A stretch of DNA of 64,000 nucleotides from JAFAHD01 sp963772515 (GTDB lineage Bacteria; Vulcanimicrobiota; Vulcanimicrobiia; Eremiobacterales; Eremiobacteraceae), in assembly GCA_963772515.1 (NCBI GenBank), contig CAVYXC010000003.1, positions 248,001-312,000 on the forward strand, written 5' to 3'. Positions 15,546-24,316 of the stretch are shown here, piece by piece. The notes under the pieces were generated by a model. That model did not search any database, had not been told where the DNA came from, and saw only the letters and a program-made list of their open reading frames with translations. Within the stretch, counting starts at the first letter, position 1. The number at the start of each line of letters is the position of its first letter. The position numbers and the translations under genes are program-made.

Positions 15546-17147
15546 CTAGCTGCCCCAGCGTTCTCGGTAGCGATCGTTCGGCACAAGATAAATTTTCTGA
15601 TGCGGATAATCAAGAAACACATCGAAGTTCCGCAGGATATCCTGGCCGATAAGGCCGTCGTAGTCCTCGCCCTCGAACGCCGGCGCATCGTGCACGACGG
15701 AGAACAGCCACCGAGGAAACGACGCTGAGCCGAGGGTGAGCGATGGCACCTGCGTCCGCGTAACTCTTACGGTCCCCCCAACGCCGGCCACTCTGTCGAA
15801 GAACGGATATGCCTCCGTGAACTGTTGACCCAATCCTTGGTCGGCGGCATCTTGCGGATGCGCGAGGACAAAGCTCGAGAACAACGTGCTTCGGTCCGCT
15901 CCCGTGTCAAGAATGAATCGATCCGATGTCGTCGTCCCAATCTTCGCGTCGATCACCGGAACGTCGTCGTCGAGACGGATCGGGAGCTCGATCGCGCCGA
16001 CCGGCGGGTCGAACGTCGCCGGATCAAGCGCTTGGATGCGGCCACGCGCGTAATCGATATGGAGCACGCAGCCAGCGATAAAATCAAATCCAAGCAATCC
16101 CGCGACCGGAGTCCCATCGTCCGCCCATGTATGGAACGGAGCGGTCGTGACTGCGACATTCTCGAGCGTGGCCCCGCCCAAGTCGATGCGCGGCACGATC
16201 GAACGAGTGGCCGTGTAGGTGCCTGCTGTTGTCTCGGTTTGCTTACCGTATGAGGGCAATTTCAAGGCATCCGCGACGGCTTTGTTGAGCAAGATCTCTG
16301 ACGCGCCGGAGTCGAGCTGAAAGTCGACCGCACGACCGTTGATTTGTGCAGTGAGGATGATGCGATCGGCAAGGATCGTGCCCGGCAAGTCGACCTTCGC
16401 ATTCGCGAGTTTGAGGTGCGACGTGTCGCTGGACGGGATCTGAAGGCGCGATGGATCGATATTCTTTAGATAGTCGAGCGCCTGAAGCTGAAAGTTCTCG
16501 TCATTGAACGGACGCCCGTCTGTATCGGTCCGGTGCCAGGCCATGGTTTCGCCGTTCGTCGTACGGAAGTCCTCATATGTCGTGATGACCCGCTGGTCCT
16601 CGACGGCACGTTCGGAGCGCACGAGCAAATGCGAATCTCTATCGAAGAAGAGGTACTCGATCCGTCCACCGGGAGGCGCTATCTTCACGACGTAGGCGTT
16701 TTCAGCAGCGTCCTCGCCGAGGAGTGATACGCCGCTGTCGAGGGCGAGCGCACGCGCGAACGCTGTCCGATCCAATTCGTCACGCCGGTGTATGCCGGTC
16801 TGGCGCACGACGATGCCGTTGGCGTTTTGTTCCCACTGGGTGCCGCGGTAGCTTCCGCTCGCCGAGTGAAAGGGGCCGAGGGTCGAGTCCTCGCGATAAT
16901 CGTTGCCAGAGGACACCCGCACGATGGTGCCGCCGAAGTCCCCTTGTGTATAGAGCCAGGTCTGGCTGGTGTCCGGCTGCGGCGATGCCGGCTGTCCGAC
17001 AGCCTTCTTATACAGCGCGATGAGTGCCGGCAGTTTCATCGTGGTCGGCGTGATTCCAAGCGGTGGGTCGGTGTTCGACGCCCGAGCGCCCGCTGCGACC
17101 GTGAGGGCCGCAAACATCGCAAGCACCGCGGCGAGATGGCGTCTCAA
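15546..17147 (-). CDS. Secreted aspartyl protease family protein with two retropepsin-like domains
   Basis: 533 residues with a signal peptide (LAAVLAMFAALTVAAGARA). Residues ~30-240 are a beta-rich domain with YRGTQWEQNANGIVVRQTG and FFDRDSHLLVRSE. Two retropepsin-like domains follow: DFQLDSGASEILLN and FILDTGADRSTLFSS both show the catalytic Asp-Ser/Thr-Gly. Each is followed by a conserved LLGFDFI or LIGQDIL segment near its end. This organisation (PDZ-less double aspartyl domain with an N-terminal beta domain) recurs in secreted 'aspartyl protease family' proteins. It overlaps the upstream paralogue by 4 bp, so the two form an operon. Substrate unknown. Confidence 0.85.
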   Translation of the reverse strand: MRRHLAAVLAMFAALTVAAGARASNTDPPLGITPTTMKLPALIALYKKAVGQPASPQPDTSQTWLYTQGDFGGTIVRVSSGNDYREDSTLGPFHSASGSYRGTQWEQNANGIVVRQTGIHRRDELDRTAFARALALDSGVSLLGEDAAENAYVVKIAPPGGRIEYLFFDRDSHLLVRSERAVEDQRVITTYEDFRTTNGETMAWHRTDTDGRPFNDENFQLQALDYLKNIDPSRLQIPSSDTSHLKLANAKVDLPGTILADRIILTAQINGRAVDFQLDSGASEILLNKAVADALKLPSYGKQTETTAGTYTATRSIVPRIDLGGATLENVAVTTAPFHTWADDGTPVAGLLGFDFIAGCVLHIDYARGRIQALDPATFDPPVGAIELPIRLDDDVPVIDAKIGTTTSDRFILDTGADRSTLFSSFVLAHPQDAADQGLGQQFTEAYPFFDRVAGVGGTVRVTRTQVPSLTLGSASFPRWLFSVVHDAPAFEGEDYDGLIGQDILRNFDVFLDYPHQKIYLVPNDRYRERWGS

Positions 17148-18787
17148 TTCTTGGGCCTGAACGATTTCTTGAAGAACTCGTTCGGTTTAAGGTAGACACG
17201 TTCGTGAGCGAAGTCGTAGAAGACGTCGTAATATCCGAGGAACTGCGTACCCATCACCGCGTCGACCTGTCGCTCCCCGCCCTCAAACGCCCAATTCGTC
17301 GCGAGGATCTTGTAGTCATAATAGTGCGTTGGTCCGATGTGGATATCAGGTACGTTCGCCACCCAAATATCGATGTCGCGGCCGTACGAGCCGCGGTCTG
17401 CGAAAGGCACGATGGTGTGCACGTGCTGTTTGCCGCTGCTCATGTCGACGACGGCTTCCGGATATGCCTCGGTAAAAGACCCGAACACTACCGAAGCCAA
17501 GAACGAGCTGTCGAGCAAGACATTGTTCGTCTCATGTGACGCGATCGTGCTGGTGAAAAACGGGAGGCCGTCGTCGAATTTCACCGGCAAATAGTACATG
17601 CCAGGTTCGGGCGGCGCGTCGGTGTTGGGGCTCACTGAGACGCGTCGGTTGACGTAGTCCACAGTGAAGAGCCCGCAGCTGAGGAAATCGTAGCCAAGCG
17701 TGCCGACGATCTTCGTATCCGCATCCGCGTGGTAGTGGAACGGCAGCGCTTCAAGGGCGAAGTGTTTGATCTCGACGTCGCCGGCCATCGCCTCTGAAAT
17801 CTCTGTCTCGTAGGGGATCGCCACGCCGTCGGCGCTGGTGGTATGGCCGAACGTCGGCAGGTCGAGTTCCCGGGCGACGTCGCTGTCGATGTAGGAGTGC
17901 CCGTCGCCTGATGATAGCTCGAAATCCAAACCGCGGCCATTGACCGTGAGACGAACCACTACCGTTCCGCGCGTCACTCGGCCGTCCACGCTGCTCGGCC
18001 GCGTGACTTGCATGAACTTCTCGCGCGGCGCCGGCTGCGCGAACTCGGCGGCGTCGGCGGAGGTCGAGAACGTTAGCGACTGCCTACGATAGTCGTCATC
18101 GAGGGACACCGTGCCTTCCGAGTCATGGATGTGCGACGGTTCAGTCAAACCTTGCACCGTCTGATACGAGTCATAGGTGCTGACGACACGGTATTTGCCA
18201 ACGATCTGCTCTGTTCGAGTTATGAGCGATGACTTGGCGTCGATGAACACCCACTCGGCGTGTTTGAACCCTGATCGCTTCACCTCGATGACGTAGGCGG
18301 GCTGGGGTGTTTGCACTTCGCCCAACAGCTTCACGTCGTTCTTCGGGTCCGATGCGTCTTCCAGTACCCGGAACATCTCGAACGCCGTGATGTCGAGACT
18401 TTCCGTTTCCGACACGGCGCCGTTCTGGTTCATGTGCCACCGCGAATCGCCCCACTGGCCAAACTCTTCGCTGAAGGGACCTGTCTGAACGATCGCATGA
18501 TAGTCTGTGCCGCGCCGGACGATCCGCTCAGTTCCCTGCTCACCCTCCTTGGTGAACGTCCAGACGTCTGTCCGAACCGCCGAAGACGACTTGACGATTG
18601 TTCCCACGGCGAGTTGGTGCGCGTCGAGCACTTGCTTCAACGTCGCGGTTGTCGGCTCTATGCCGCTGGGAGGTTCGTCCGTTGCGGCGTCATCGCCGCG
18701 CGCAGGGGCGATCTGGAGAAGGCTCGCAAGCATTGCGACACTGAACGCTGATGAAAGCGCCGCACGGGCAAGGGCGACGGATGACAT
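17144..18787 (-). CDS. Secreted aspartyl-protease-like paralogue with degenerate active sites
   Basis: 547 residues from the ATG at 18787 (ribosome site GAGGTG); the ORF extension to 18895 is rejected. It aligns with the downstream neighbour over its full length: signal peptide, DYHAIVQTGPFSEEFGQWGDSRWHMNQNGAV in the N-terminal domain, then two retropepsin-like domains with LGYDFL and MGTQFLGYYDVF. In domain 1 the Asp-Ser-Gly is Ser-Ser-Gly (FELSSGDG). In domain 2 the Asp survives, but Thr-Gly-Ala is Ser-Ser-Phe (VLLDSSFL). It therefore probably has no protease activity and may act as a partner of the active copy. Confidence 0.8.
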   Translation of the reverse strand: MSSVALARAALSSAFSVAMLASLLQIAPARGDDAATDEPPSGIEPTTATLKQVLDAHQLAVGTIVKSSSAVRTDVWTFTKEGEQGTERIVRRGTDYHAIVQTGPFSEEFGQWGDSRWHMNQNGAVSETESLDITAFEMFRVLEDASDPKNDVKLLGEVQTPQPAYVIEVKRSGFKHAEWVFIDAKSSLITRTEQIVGKYRVVSTYDSYQTVQGLTEPSHIHDSEGTVSLDDDYRRQSLTFSTSADAAEFAQPAPREKFMQVTRPSSVDGRVTRGTVVVRLTVNGRGLDFELSSGDGHSYIDSDVARELDLPTFGHTTSADGVAIPYETEISEAMAGDVEIKHFALEALPFHYHADADTKIVGTLGYDFLSCGLFTVDYVNRRVSVSPNTDAPPEPGMYYLPVKFDDGLPFFTSTIASHETNNVLLDSSFLASVVFGSFTEAYPEAVVDMSSGKQHVHTIVPFADRGSYGRDIDIWVANVPDIHIGPTHYYDYKILATNWAFEGGERQVDAVMGTQFLGYYDVFYDFAHERVYLKPNEFFKKSFRPKN

Positions 18788-18918
18788 CGATTCGCACCTC
18801 GCAAGCCGGTCCTCGTTTGCGCGCGTAGCTTCGCTCGCAACGCGGCAAATCCCATCCGGCCGGGAGGCCGCTCGGGCTTGCCGGAGAACCCCCATAGCTT
18901 CGCGAATTCCGCGCGCGC

Positions 18919-18995
18919 GGGCGATTAGCTCAGGTGGTTAGAGCGCATCCCTGATAAGGATGAGGTCCGAGGTTCGAGTCCTCGATCGCCCACCA
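18919..18995 (+). tRNA. tRNA-Ile (anticodon GAT), CCA encoded
   Basis: Acceptor GGGCGAT with ATCGCCC, D-arm TAGCTCAGGTGGTTAGAGC, anticodon loop CTGATAA (GAT), T-arm AGGTTCGAGTCCT, discriminator A and encoded CCA at 18993-18995. Not in an rRNA operon here. Confidence 0.95.
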
Positions 18996-19007
18996 GCGGA
19001 GGCATCA

Positions 19008-21735
19008 GTGTTGTCGTCAGCGCACCGCCCCGTTCGAACGTCCGCTCTCGCGTTTTGGAGGGCGGCGTGCCTCGCATCGTTCGCCGTCATCGCGCTCGCG
19101 CTACCGTCGCGTGCCGCCGACGCCCCGAATATGATCCCCAATCCCATCCCCGCGGCACCACTGGTCTCGCGCGCGCTCGCCGTCGTCATCGTCGAGCGGA
19201 CCGACCTCGGCGACCAGCGTTTCACATCTACCGGGTTCATCGTCGCATCGGACAGCAAGCGCTCGTACCTTCTGACCGCGTACCACGTCATGTGCGACGA
19301 GTACCAAAAGCATTGCCTCAACAAGAGCTCCACGATTCCCGGGCTGCTATGCTCGGAGGCGGCGTTGCCCGCGCCGTCGACGGATCAACTCCTCACCGTC
19401 CGCCTGCATACGGACCCGACCACGAAACTCACGGCCTGCGTCGAGAATTTCGGCACGCTCGATGAAGACAACGACCTGCTGCTGCTGCGTGTGGACAGGC
19501 CGAATCTGCAATACCTCAGCATCGCGCGCACCGTCATGACGGGCTGGCCGGTGGCTGCGGCCGGCTATGCGGCCGGCATCCTGGAGCCGCCGACCTACCA
19601 ACCCGGTCCGCCCGAGGTCCCGCAGGGCACGGTGACGTGGACCGACACGGAAGACCCCTCGACCCAAGCGCCCCAGCGGCTTCGCGATGGCGTGGCGACG
19701 TCACCGGGCGACAGCGGTGGTCCGCTTTTCGATATGGCCAAGGGCTACGTCGTCGGTGCCGTGAGCCGGCAAGTGGACAACGCCTATCTCGCCGTCGGCC
19801 CAGCTCCGATGATACGCATCTGCAACGTGCCTGACGTCCACATCCAGGTCGCCAATCTCAGCTTCGCGCAGCCGGCCGGGCCGGTCGAGTCCGCGCAGAC
19901 CCAGACAAACGGCGGCCAACCGAGCGCAGGCAACACCAGCTACCAAAGCGTCGCGACGGGCGTCGTCGTTCCGCCGCCGCCGGCGTCGATCGGATCGCAG
20001 TACGCGCTGGCCACCGGCACCGATCCGCAATCCCAATACCAAACCGCCTTGTATTACGCCGACATGGGAGACGAAGCGTCGGCCTATTCGCACATGCAAG
20101 GCGCGGCGGCTGCGGGCTACGCGCCGGCGCAGGCCTACGTCGGCGTCGAATACGAGCTCGGGTTGGGCGTCCCCGTCGACTTCGATCAAGCGGTCCATTG
20201 GTACGGTTTGGCGGCGGCGGCCGGCAACTACAACGGCCAGCGGCATCTCGGCAATTGGTACCGGCAAGCGAACAAAGCGGACGAAGCTCGCACGTGGTAC
20301 ACGCTAGCGTATGCATCGCTCCAGAAGGCCGCCGCGGGCGGCGATGCGAGGGCGCAGTATTGGCTCGGCGTGTTCCTCGAGAGCGATGCGTACGGCACTC
20401 ACGCCCGATCCGGCGGCGAGTCTGAAATGGCTCCAGCAAGCCGCCGACAAGGAGAGCGATGCCTTGGTCGAGATCGGCTGGGCGTATTTCTTCGGGCGCG
20501 GCGTGGCCAAGAATCCGCAACTCGCCGCCGACACGTTCCTTCGTGCGGTGGGCAAGGGCAACACCGACGCCGCGTACGCGCTCGCCTATATGTGCACGCA
20601 CGCCGATCCTTCCAAACCGGACTATCGGTGCGCATCGCAGTGGGCCTCGTCGGTCGCCGATCGCAACGGCCGAGCGGCGGATGATCTTGGTTGGATGTAC
20701 GAGTACGGACATGGCGTCCAAACCGATTACGGGCAGGCGCTCAAGTGGTACAAGCGCGCGGTCGCCCTCGGCGAAACCGACGCCTACGATGACATCGGCA
20801 ACATGTACTACTATGGGCACGTCGGCACGACACACGATTATGTCCAGGCCCGCGCCTGGTTCGCGCAAGGCGCGGCATATGGAGACGATCGGGCCGAGTA
20901 CGACCTGGGTGAGCTGTACGACGACGCCCGCGGCGTCGACCACCGCGACATGGACCTTGCGGCGCACTGGTACAAGCTGTCCGCGGATCAGGGCAACACG
21001 AACGCGATGGAAGGCCTCGCCGACATCTATTACGATAAGGCGGGCTACGCCGAGGACCATGCACGGACCGGCGACGTGCAGGCGTTTTACGCGCAATCTT
21101 TTGCGCTCTTCAAGCAAGCCGCTGACCTAGGCGAGGCCTACGCCGAGTACAGCGTCGGGTTCATGTATGAGAAAGGCCAGGGCACCACGCGCGATTACGC
21201 GCAAGCGCTCAAGTGGCTGGCCGCGGCATCTCAGCAAGAGGACGTCCAAGCCGAATATGAGCTCGCGCTGATGAACGAGCGAGGCCTCGGCACCCCCGCA
21301 GATCCAAACGCGGCATTCTCGCTGTATCGTCAGGCCGCCGACAACGGGTTGGCCAAGGCGCAGAATCGCGTCGGCGAGGCATACGCGCGCTTCGGGAGCT
21401 GGAACACCACCGGATTTGACCGTGTTCCCAAAGACTACAAAGAAGCGCTTGCGTGGTTCACCCTCGCCGCCGAGCAAGGCGACGCCGATGGCCTGGCAAA
21501 TCTCGGCACGATGTACCTGCGCGGCTACGGCGCGGCTCAGGACTACGTCCAGGCAGGCGCATATCTCAAGCTGTCGATCATCGTCGATACGCCGTATCGC
21601 ACGAGCAAGTCCGCGCAGGTCAAATCCGAGCTCGCGGAAACCCTGCGACACGCGAGCAACGACCAGATCGTAGCCTTCGCCGCCCGCTGGGCGAGCAACA
21701 ACAAGAGCCTCTTGCAACATCTGAAGCAAGATTGA
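19008..21735 (+). CDS. Exported trypsin-like serine protease with C-terminal Sel1 repeats, frameshifted in this sequence
   Basis: Two frames make one protein of about 908 residues. From the GTG at 19008: a signal peptide (FAVIALALPSRA), then a chymotrypsin-fold domain with His93 (LTAYHV), Asp156 (EDNDLL) and Ser236 (SPGDSGGP) as catalytic triad. After a Gln/Pro linker the rest consists of Sel1/TPR-like helical repeats (for example AAGYAPAQAYVGVEYELGLG, AADLGEAYAEYSVGFMYEKG), about ten in number. Frames join near 20390-20400, where removing one base (or restoring two) makes the repeats continuous. Sel1 repeats bind proteins, so this may be a periplasmic protease with its own scaffold. Confidence 0.8.
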
Positions 21736-21761
21736 TCGCTTCGTGCTTGTGGAGCATTAGG

Positions 21762-22496
21762 ATGACAATCGTGAAGTCCGGACGCATTCTCTGCCTAGCG
21801 ATCCTGGCCGCCGCCTCGCTCATCGCCGGTTCGACGGCGCCGGGGCGCGCCGGCGGTGCGACGCCGGACGTGCCGTTCGTGGACGACCTGGTGCAGATCC
21901 AGCCGAAAATACTGACGAACCTCGCCCACATCCACGTCTGGCTGGCGTCGCAGCCGTGCCGCTACTACCGCTTTGACGAGTCGTACGACAGTCTGGCGGC
22001 CGAAGTCAACGGCTTCCTCGCCTCGCTGGCGGACGACATCAAGCGGAACAACTTTCACGAAGCGCAATGGAAAGACGAATCGAGTTCGATCATCGACGAG
22101 CTCAAGAAGTTCAACGATCTGCTCGCCCAGACCACGGCCGCCATCGAAGACAATAGTCTCCCGCCTGCGGCTCCGAATTGCCCGTACAGCGCGTTCCAGT
22201 CCAGCACCTCGTCGGTACCCCCGCCGCAAAAACCGGCGTTGCAGATCAGCGTTCCGGTGAGCCCAGCCGACTGGTCGAAGATGATCAACGACGCGCAGTC
22301 GCGGCGCATCGAAGGACAGATCAATGACGACCAGCAGCGTGCCGCCTTTGCCGAGCAGATCCAAGGGGATCTCTGGCCGCAGGAATGCCAGCTCTCGCTC
22401 CAAGGCAAGAAGCTTCCCTGCCTGAAAGTCGTGCCGAACGCGACGCCCGCAAATCCGAACCCCAAGCCAGCCGCGTCACCGCCAGCCTCTCCGTAG
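21762..22496 (+). CDS. Secreted hypothetical protein
   Basis: 244 residues from the ATG at 21762 (GGAGCATTAG upstream), 26 bp after the Sel1 protein gene. A signal peptide (ILCLAILAAASLIAGS) precedes a helical region (ILTNLAHIHVWLASQPCRYYRFDES, then IIDELKKFNDLLAQTTAAIEDN), with cysteines at several positions (QPC, PNCPY, PQECQLSL, LPCLK) that could pair after export. A Pro-rich tail closes the protein. No family recognised. Position suggests co-transcription with the protease-Sel1 gene. Confidence 0.65.
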   Translation: MTIVKSGRILCLAILAAASLIAGSTAPGRAGGATPDVPFVDDLVQIQPKILTNLAHIHVWLASQPCRYYRFDESYDSLAAEVNGFLASLADDIKRNNFHEAQWKDESSSIIDELKKFNDLLAQTTAAIEDNSLPPAAPNCPYSAFQSSTSSVPPPQKPALQISVPVSPADWSKMINDAQSRRIEGQINDDQQRAAFAEQIQGDLWPQECQLSLQGKKLPCLKVVPNATPANPNPKPAASPPASP

Positions 22497-22521
22497 CGGC
22501 GCCCGGGTGCGCTCGGGCTGT

Positions 22522-22980
22522 CTAGTAACCCGAGCCGGCTGGAGTCGCGCTCATCCCCGACGGGCCGCCCGAAGCTGGCGGTATGTCGCCGCACGCGACG
22601 TACGTCTGGATCTGGGTCGCCGACTCATGCACGTTGATCGCCATCGTTCCCGCTTGGAGCTGCGAGAGCGGCACGTCCACCACCGTGCTCGATTTGCCGC
22701 CCGCAATCGCGGTCAACGCATATGAGGGCTTTGGCGTCAGCGTTTTGCATGGGCCTTTGTGGATGTGCGCCGGCTCGACCGCGCCGTCGGGCTCGCCTTT
22801 GAGGGCGATGTCGACCTTCGTCTTGCCATCCGACGTCGGCGTGAGCACGGCGACGCCCGTCTGGTTCGAACCGTTTTGGGCTGCGATCGGCACCGTCACT
22901 GAAGTCGTTTGATCGGCCAAGGCCGGCCAAGCTGCGACTGCGACGATGATCGCGGTCATTGCGAGAAGCGCTCTTCGCAT
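22522..22980 (-). CDS. Secreted hypothetical protein (CHRD/SOD-like beta domain)
   Basis: 152 residues with a signal peptide (LLAMTAIIVAVAAWPALA). The mature domain has beta strands with VAVLTPTSDGKTKVDIALKG, then EPAHIHKGPC, DVPLSQLQAGTMAINVHES and YVACGDI. The AHIH...INVHES...ACGDI pattern is typical of small exported proteins related to CHRD or Cu/Zn superoxide dismutase-like folds; the histidines could bind metal and the two cysteines form a disulfide. Function is not established. Confidence 0.7.
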   Translation of the reverse strand: MRRALLAMTAIIVAVAAWPALADQTTSVTVPIAAQNGSNQTGVAVLTPTSDGKTKVDIALKGEPDGAVEPAHIHKGPCKTLTPKPSYALTAIAGGKSSTVVDVPLSQLQAGTMAINVHESATQIQTYVACGDIPPASGGPSGMSATPAGSGY

Positions 22981-23046
22981 CGTGTAGGACCTCCAGGGAA
23001 ATACGCAACAGGGGCTCCCGAGCTTGGCGAGAGACCCCTGCTTTGC

Positions 23047-23340
23047 CTATTGGCCGCGGATCAGGCCGATCCACTCCTTCGTGATCTTGTCGTCGATCTT
23101 GCGCTCAGCCATGTCGAGGTCTTCGAGCATGCTGCGTTCGCGCATGCTCTCCGAGCGGTCGGCGACCGCTTCGTTGAAGACCTCGCTGCGGTTGTCCAGC
23201 GCCTCTTGATGCTGCATCTCGCGCGCCTGCAACAGCAGCTGGTTGGTCTCGTCCATCTGGATCATCGCCTGCTGCGCGACGTCGATGCCTTTTGAGGTCA
23301 CGAGCGACATCACTGTGCCGACGAGTGGTAGCCAAGCCAT
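23047..23340 (-). CDS. Small hypothetical protein with coiled-coil
   Basis: 97 residues from an ATG after GGAGG. A short apolar N-terminus (MAWLPLVGTVMSLVTSKG) could be a membrane-associated helix; residues 25-90 are charged and heptad-like (NQLLLQAREMQHQEALDNRSEVFNEAV), predicted as a coiled coil. The pattern recalls small phage or secretion-associated helical proteins, but nothing is recognised. Convergent position ahead of the rpmE promoter. Confidence 0.5.
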   Translation of the reverse strand: MAWLPLVGTVMSLVTSKGIDVAQQAMIQMDETNQLLLQAREMQHQEALDNRSEVFNEAVADRSESMRERSMLEDLDMAERKIDDKITKEWIGLIRGQ

Positions 23341-23401
23341 GGCGGTCCTCCCCGGGGCTCGAAACCGCCCCGCTTCTAGGGCGTGTTGTCACACCGAGCG
23401 G

Positions 23402-23430
23402 TGGACTGTCTAGGTCCCGTATGATATAGT
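23402..23430 (+). promoter_or_regulatory. Candidate sigma-70 promoter for rpmE
   Basis: TGGACT and TATAGT are separated by 17 bp, close to the housekeeping -35/-10 consensus. Transcription would begin near 23437, leaving a leader of about 70 nt before the rpmE GTG at 23507. Confidence 0.5.
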
Positions 23431-23506
23431 AGCGTTTGGCGCACGTGGCCGATTGCGGGACAGAAGTCGCCGAAGCATTGGCCGGGCAGCGCGAGAGAGG
23501 ACCCCA

Positions 23507-24271
23507 GTGAGAGAGAAGATCCACCCCAAGTGGCATACCGCCACCGTCGTGTGCGCGTGCGGCAACACTTTCCAAACCGGCTCAACCCTTGAGAAACTGC
23601 ATGTCGAGATCTGCTCGAACTGCCATCCGTTTTTCACGGGCAAGCAGAAGTTCGTCGACACCGAAGGTCGCGTCGAGAAGTTCGTGACCAAGTACGGCGC
23701 CGTCGAGAGCCAGAAATCGAAGAAAGCCAAAGCCGCGATCGAGGCCAAGAAGGTCAAGGACGCCGCAGATGCTGCGGCCGCGGAAGCCGCCAAGGCTGCG
23801 GCCGTCGCAGCGGCAGAGCAGACCGTGCGCGAAGGCGCCGAGAGCGCGAAGCGCGAGGCAGAGCAAAAGCGCAAGCAGGAGGCTGACGCCGCGACGAAAC
23901 GCGAGGCTTCGGCACACGCGCAACGCGCGGCCGAGGAAACGCGCAAGGCGGAAGAGGCGCGCAAAGAAGAAGCCACTCGCAACGCAGAAGCGATGCGTGC
24001 TGCTGCGCAAAGCGCAGCGCACGAAGCAGAGCACGGCGCGGCCGCAGCGGCTCCAAGAGTCGAGCACGTCACGCTTGAAGACGTCGAAGCCGCCAAGCCG
24101 AAAACGGCTAAGCGCGCTCCCGCAAAAGCGAAAACAGCGACGCGAGCCGCGAAGCCGAAAAGCGCCGCCGCAAGCGAGGCGCCAAAGAAGGTGAAGGCCG
24201 CTGCCAAGAAGACCGTCGAGGCCAAAGCGAAGAAACCCGCCGCGAAAGGCAAGACGGCGAAGTCGAAGTAG
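23507..24271 (+). CDS. rpmE: Ribosomal protein bL31 (zinc-binding form) with a long basic Ala/Lys tail
   Basis: 254 residues from a GTG. Residues 1-65 are a standard zinc-type bL31: MREKIHPKWHTATVVCACG, CSNCHPFFTGKQKFV, then GRVEKF, with four cysteines (C-x-C and C-x2-C). A normal bL31 ends near residue 70-75. Here about 180 extra residues follow: first a Lys/Glu/Ala-rich helix (KKVKDAADAAAAEAAKAAAV), then Lys/Pro/Ala repeats like histone H1 tails (AKRAPAKAKTATRAAKPK). The tail is strongly basic and likely disordered or coiled-coil. The start follows the promoter at 23402. It lies directly upstream of prfA, a common bacterial pairing. Confidence 0.9.
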   Translation: MREKIHPKWHTATVVCACGNTFQTGSTLEKLHVEICSNCHPFFTGKQKFVDTEGRVEKFVTKYGAVESQKSKKAKAAIEAKKVKDAADAAAAEAAKAAAVAAAEQTVREGAESAKREAEQKRKQEADAATKREASAHAQRAAEETRKAEEARKEEATRNAEAMRAAAQSAAHEAEHGAAAAAPRVEHVTLEDVEAAKPKTAKRAPAKAKTATRAAKPKSAAASEAPKKVKAAAKKTVEAKAKKPAAKGKTAKSK

Positions 24272-24316
24272 CGCGCGTCCACGCCGCGCGCTGCGACAGG
24301 CTGCGTAAGCGTCGTT

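Noticed and set aside
19858..21117. 419-residue open frame antisense to the Sel1 repeats
   Set aside because: It mirrors repeated codons of the sense strand; no start signal or family pattern.
23760..24260. Tandem repeat or CRISPR-like array
   Set aside because: The repetition is at codon level for Ala, Lys and Glu in the bL31 tail, without regular spacers or palindromes.
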